The translations under genes and the position numbers were made by a program. Source: Bacillus sp. MM2020_4 (GTDB lineage Bacteria; Bacillota; Bacilli; Bacillales; Cytobacillaceae). Taken from it: a DNA stretch of 64,000 nt. The first letter of the stretch is position 1. Each line of letters opens with the position of its first letter. Below are positions 63,445 to 64,000 of the stretch, in pieces. The notes below the pieces were generated by a model. The model saw only the letters and a program-made list of their open reading frames with translations, had not been told where the DNA came from and made no database searches. The stretch spans positions 1-64,000 of the forward strand of contig NZ_JAANMZ010000005.1 of NCBI RefSeq assembly GCF_011250555.1, written 5' to 3'.

Positions 63445-64000
63445 ATGAAGAAATGGGCCGTTGTCATTTTTATTACGGGCGTTTTTTTAACATCTATCAC
63501 GACATCACAGGCTTCATTTGATGGTATCATGCTTGCAAATTATCCGAGTCATACGTTACTCTACCAAACTATAAAAAATGAACAGTCTGTGAAACAGCTA
63601 AATCAAATTATTGTGTTACCAAAGCAATCTATTGATCAAAGAGAAACAGCCGCGATGATCACACGGATCGCTTCATTACCGAGTTCCCTTTTGGAAAAAA
63701 TCATACAAAACGGCATTAATGTTAAGCTTTTCACTGGAAAGCTAACTGATAATCCCACTGTTCAACAATTAGCTGGAAAAGTTCCAAGAGGGTATCAAGC
63801 CAACGTCACATGGGATGTGGTCCCTGGTATTGGTGGCTCCAAAGTGGTGCTTGCCAAAATCGGTTCTAGTAAAAAAGGAAAAGGACATGGTTCCGTGAAT
63901 TTAGAGTTACATGAACTGGCACATTCAATCGATCGCTATGTGTTTGCGGACATTAGTGGGACGTTAGAATTTCACAATGTGTGGGAGAAAGAGCAGGAAC
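63445..64000 (+). CDS. Secreted lethal-factor-like (ATLF/PPEP) metalloprotease, partial
   Basis: 185 residues visible; the gene runs off the window. Signal peptide (MKKWAVVIFITGVFLTSITTSQA) and a downstream zinc motif HELAHSID (HEXXH at residues 156-160), the hallmark of the anthrax lethal-factor-like/pro-pro endopeptidase family. ATG behind AGTGGGGA. Likely secreted or surface-anchored; substrate and any C-terminal anchor lie outside the window. Confidence 0.78.
   Translation, partial: MKKWAVVIFITGVFLTSITTSQASFDGIMLANYPSHTLLYQTIKNEQSVKQLNQIIVLPKQSIDQRETAAMITRIASLPSSLLEKIIQNGINVKLFTGKLTDNPTVQQLAGKVPRGYQANVTWDVVPGIGGSKVVLAKIGSSKKGKGHGSVNLELHELAHSIDRYVFADISGTLEFHNVWEKEQE

Overview
The window is chromosomal DNA of an endospore-forming, low-GC Bacillaceae species, most likely a Bacillus sensu lato or Neobacillus relative. 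The basis is gene content and order: the backbone follows the B. subtilis segment mrfA(yprA)-mrfB(yprB)-cotD-ypsA-gpsB-rnpB-ypsC-ypvA ... ypwA, bpsA(bcsA)-bpsB(ypbQ), dynA(ypbR), ypcP, sspL, ypdQ/ypeP/ypeQ, csp, ypgQ, ypgR, brxA(yphP), ypjP. Strong Shine-Dalgarno sites, GTG/TTG starts, a B-type RNase P RNA, a spore coat gene and an SASP gene agree. This assignment rests on my recall of those families; no database search was possible. I see no rRNA, tRNA, CRISPR array, transposase or prophage.

Layout. 1-9.3 kb: DNA repair pair mrfAB, spore coat cotD, cell-division genes ypsA and gpsB, RNase P RNA, an rRNA methyltransferase and a DinG-type helicase. 9.3-16 kb: an accessory nitric-oxide island with quinol NO reductase (norZ), a heme-copper-oxidase/NnrS-like membrane protein, a DUF59 protein, three DUF2249 proteins and two paralogous Crp/Fnr regulators, with several Crp/Fnr-type palindromes. 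16-20.6 kb: M32 carboxypeptidase, then a three-subunit ba3-type cytochrome oxidase on the minus strand (including a 49-residue subunit IIa) with more Crp/Fnr-like palindromes upstream. 20.8-34 kb: type III polyketide synthase plus methyltransferase, a Fur-box-controlled 26-residue membrane peptide, the double dynamin DynA, a rhodanese, YpcP nuclease, an orphan ATP-grasp ligase, SspL, RNase H homologues and a cold-shock protein. 34-40 kb: cytochrome bd oxidase with its CydDC exporter. 40-52 kb: topoisomerase III, MntR, MetA, formate-THF ligase (behind a cre-like site), DegV, YpgQ, an ABC-F protein, YpgR, BrxA and YpjP.

52.8-63.3 kb is the most distinctive region: a tellurium/stress-resistance (Ter) locus in two parts. 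Each part is preceded by an exact TGAAAC-N16-CGTA match, the sigmaW-type (ECF) promoter consensus. Part one encodes TerD, a TerC membrane protein and a four-gene overlapping enzyme module (citrate-lyase-like aldolase, TRSP-type phosphoribosyltransferase, StiP-type PRTase_1 protein, HAD phosphatase) that looks like a biosynthetic pathway for an unknown nucleoside- or sugar-phosphate-derived metabolite. Part two encodes YceG, the TelA-family protein YceH and two more TerD paralogues. A small reverse-strand membrane protein gene and a copy of a dispersed repeat lie between the parts. The window ends inside a gene for a secreted lethal-factor-type (ATLF/PPEP-like) metalloprotease.

Three terminal oxidases or reductases of different oxygen/NO affinity (norZ, ba3, bd) plus the shared operator motifs suggest a flexible low-oxygen/NO respiratory lifestyle. 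MntR, the Fur-boxed microgene, TerC and the Ter locus point to metal and envelope stress responses.
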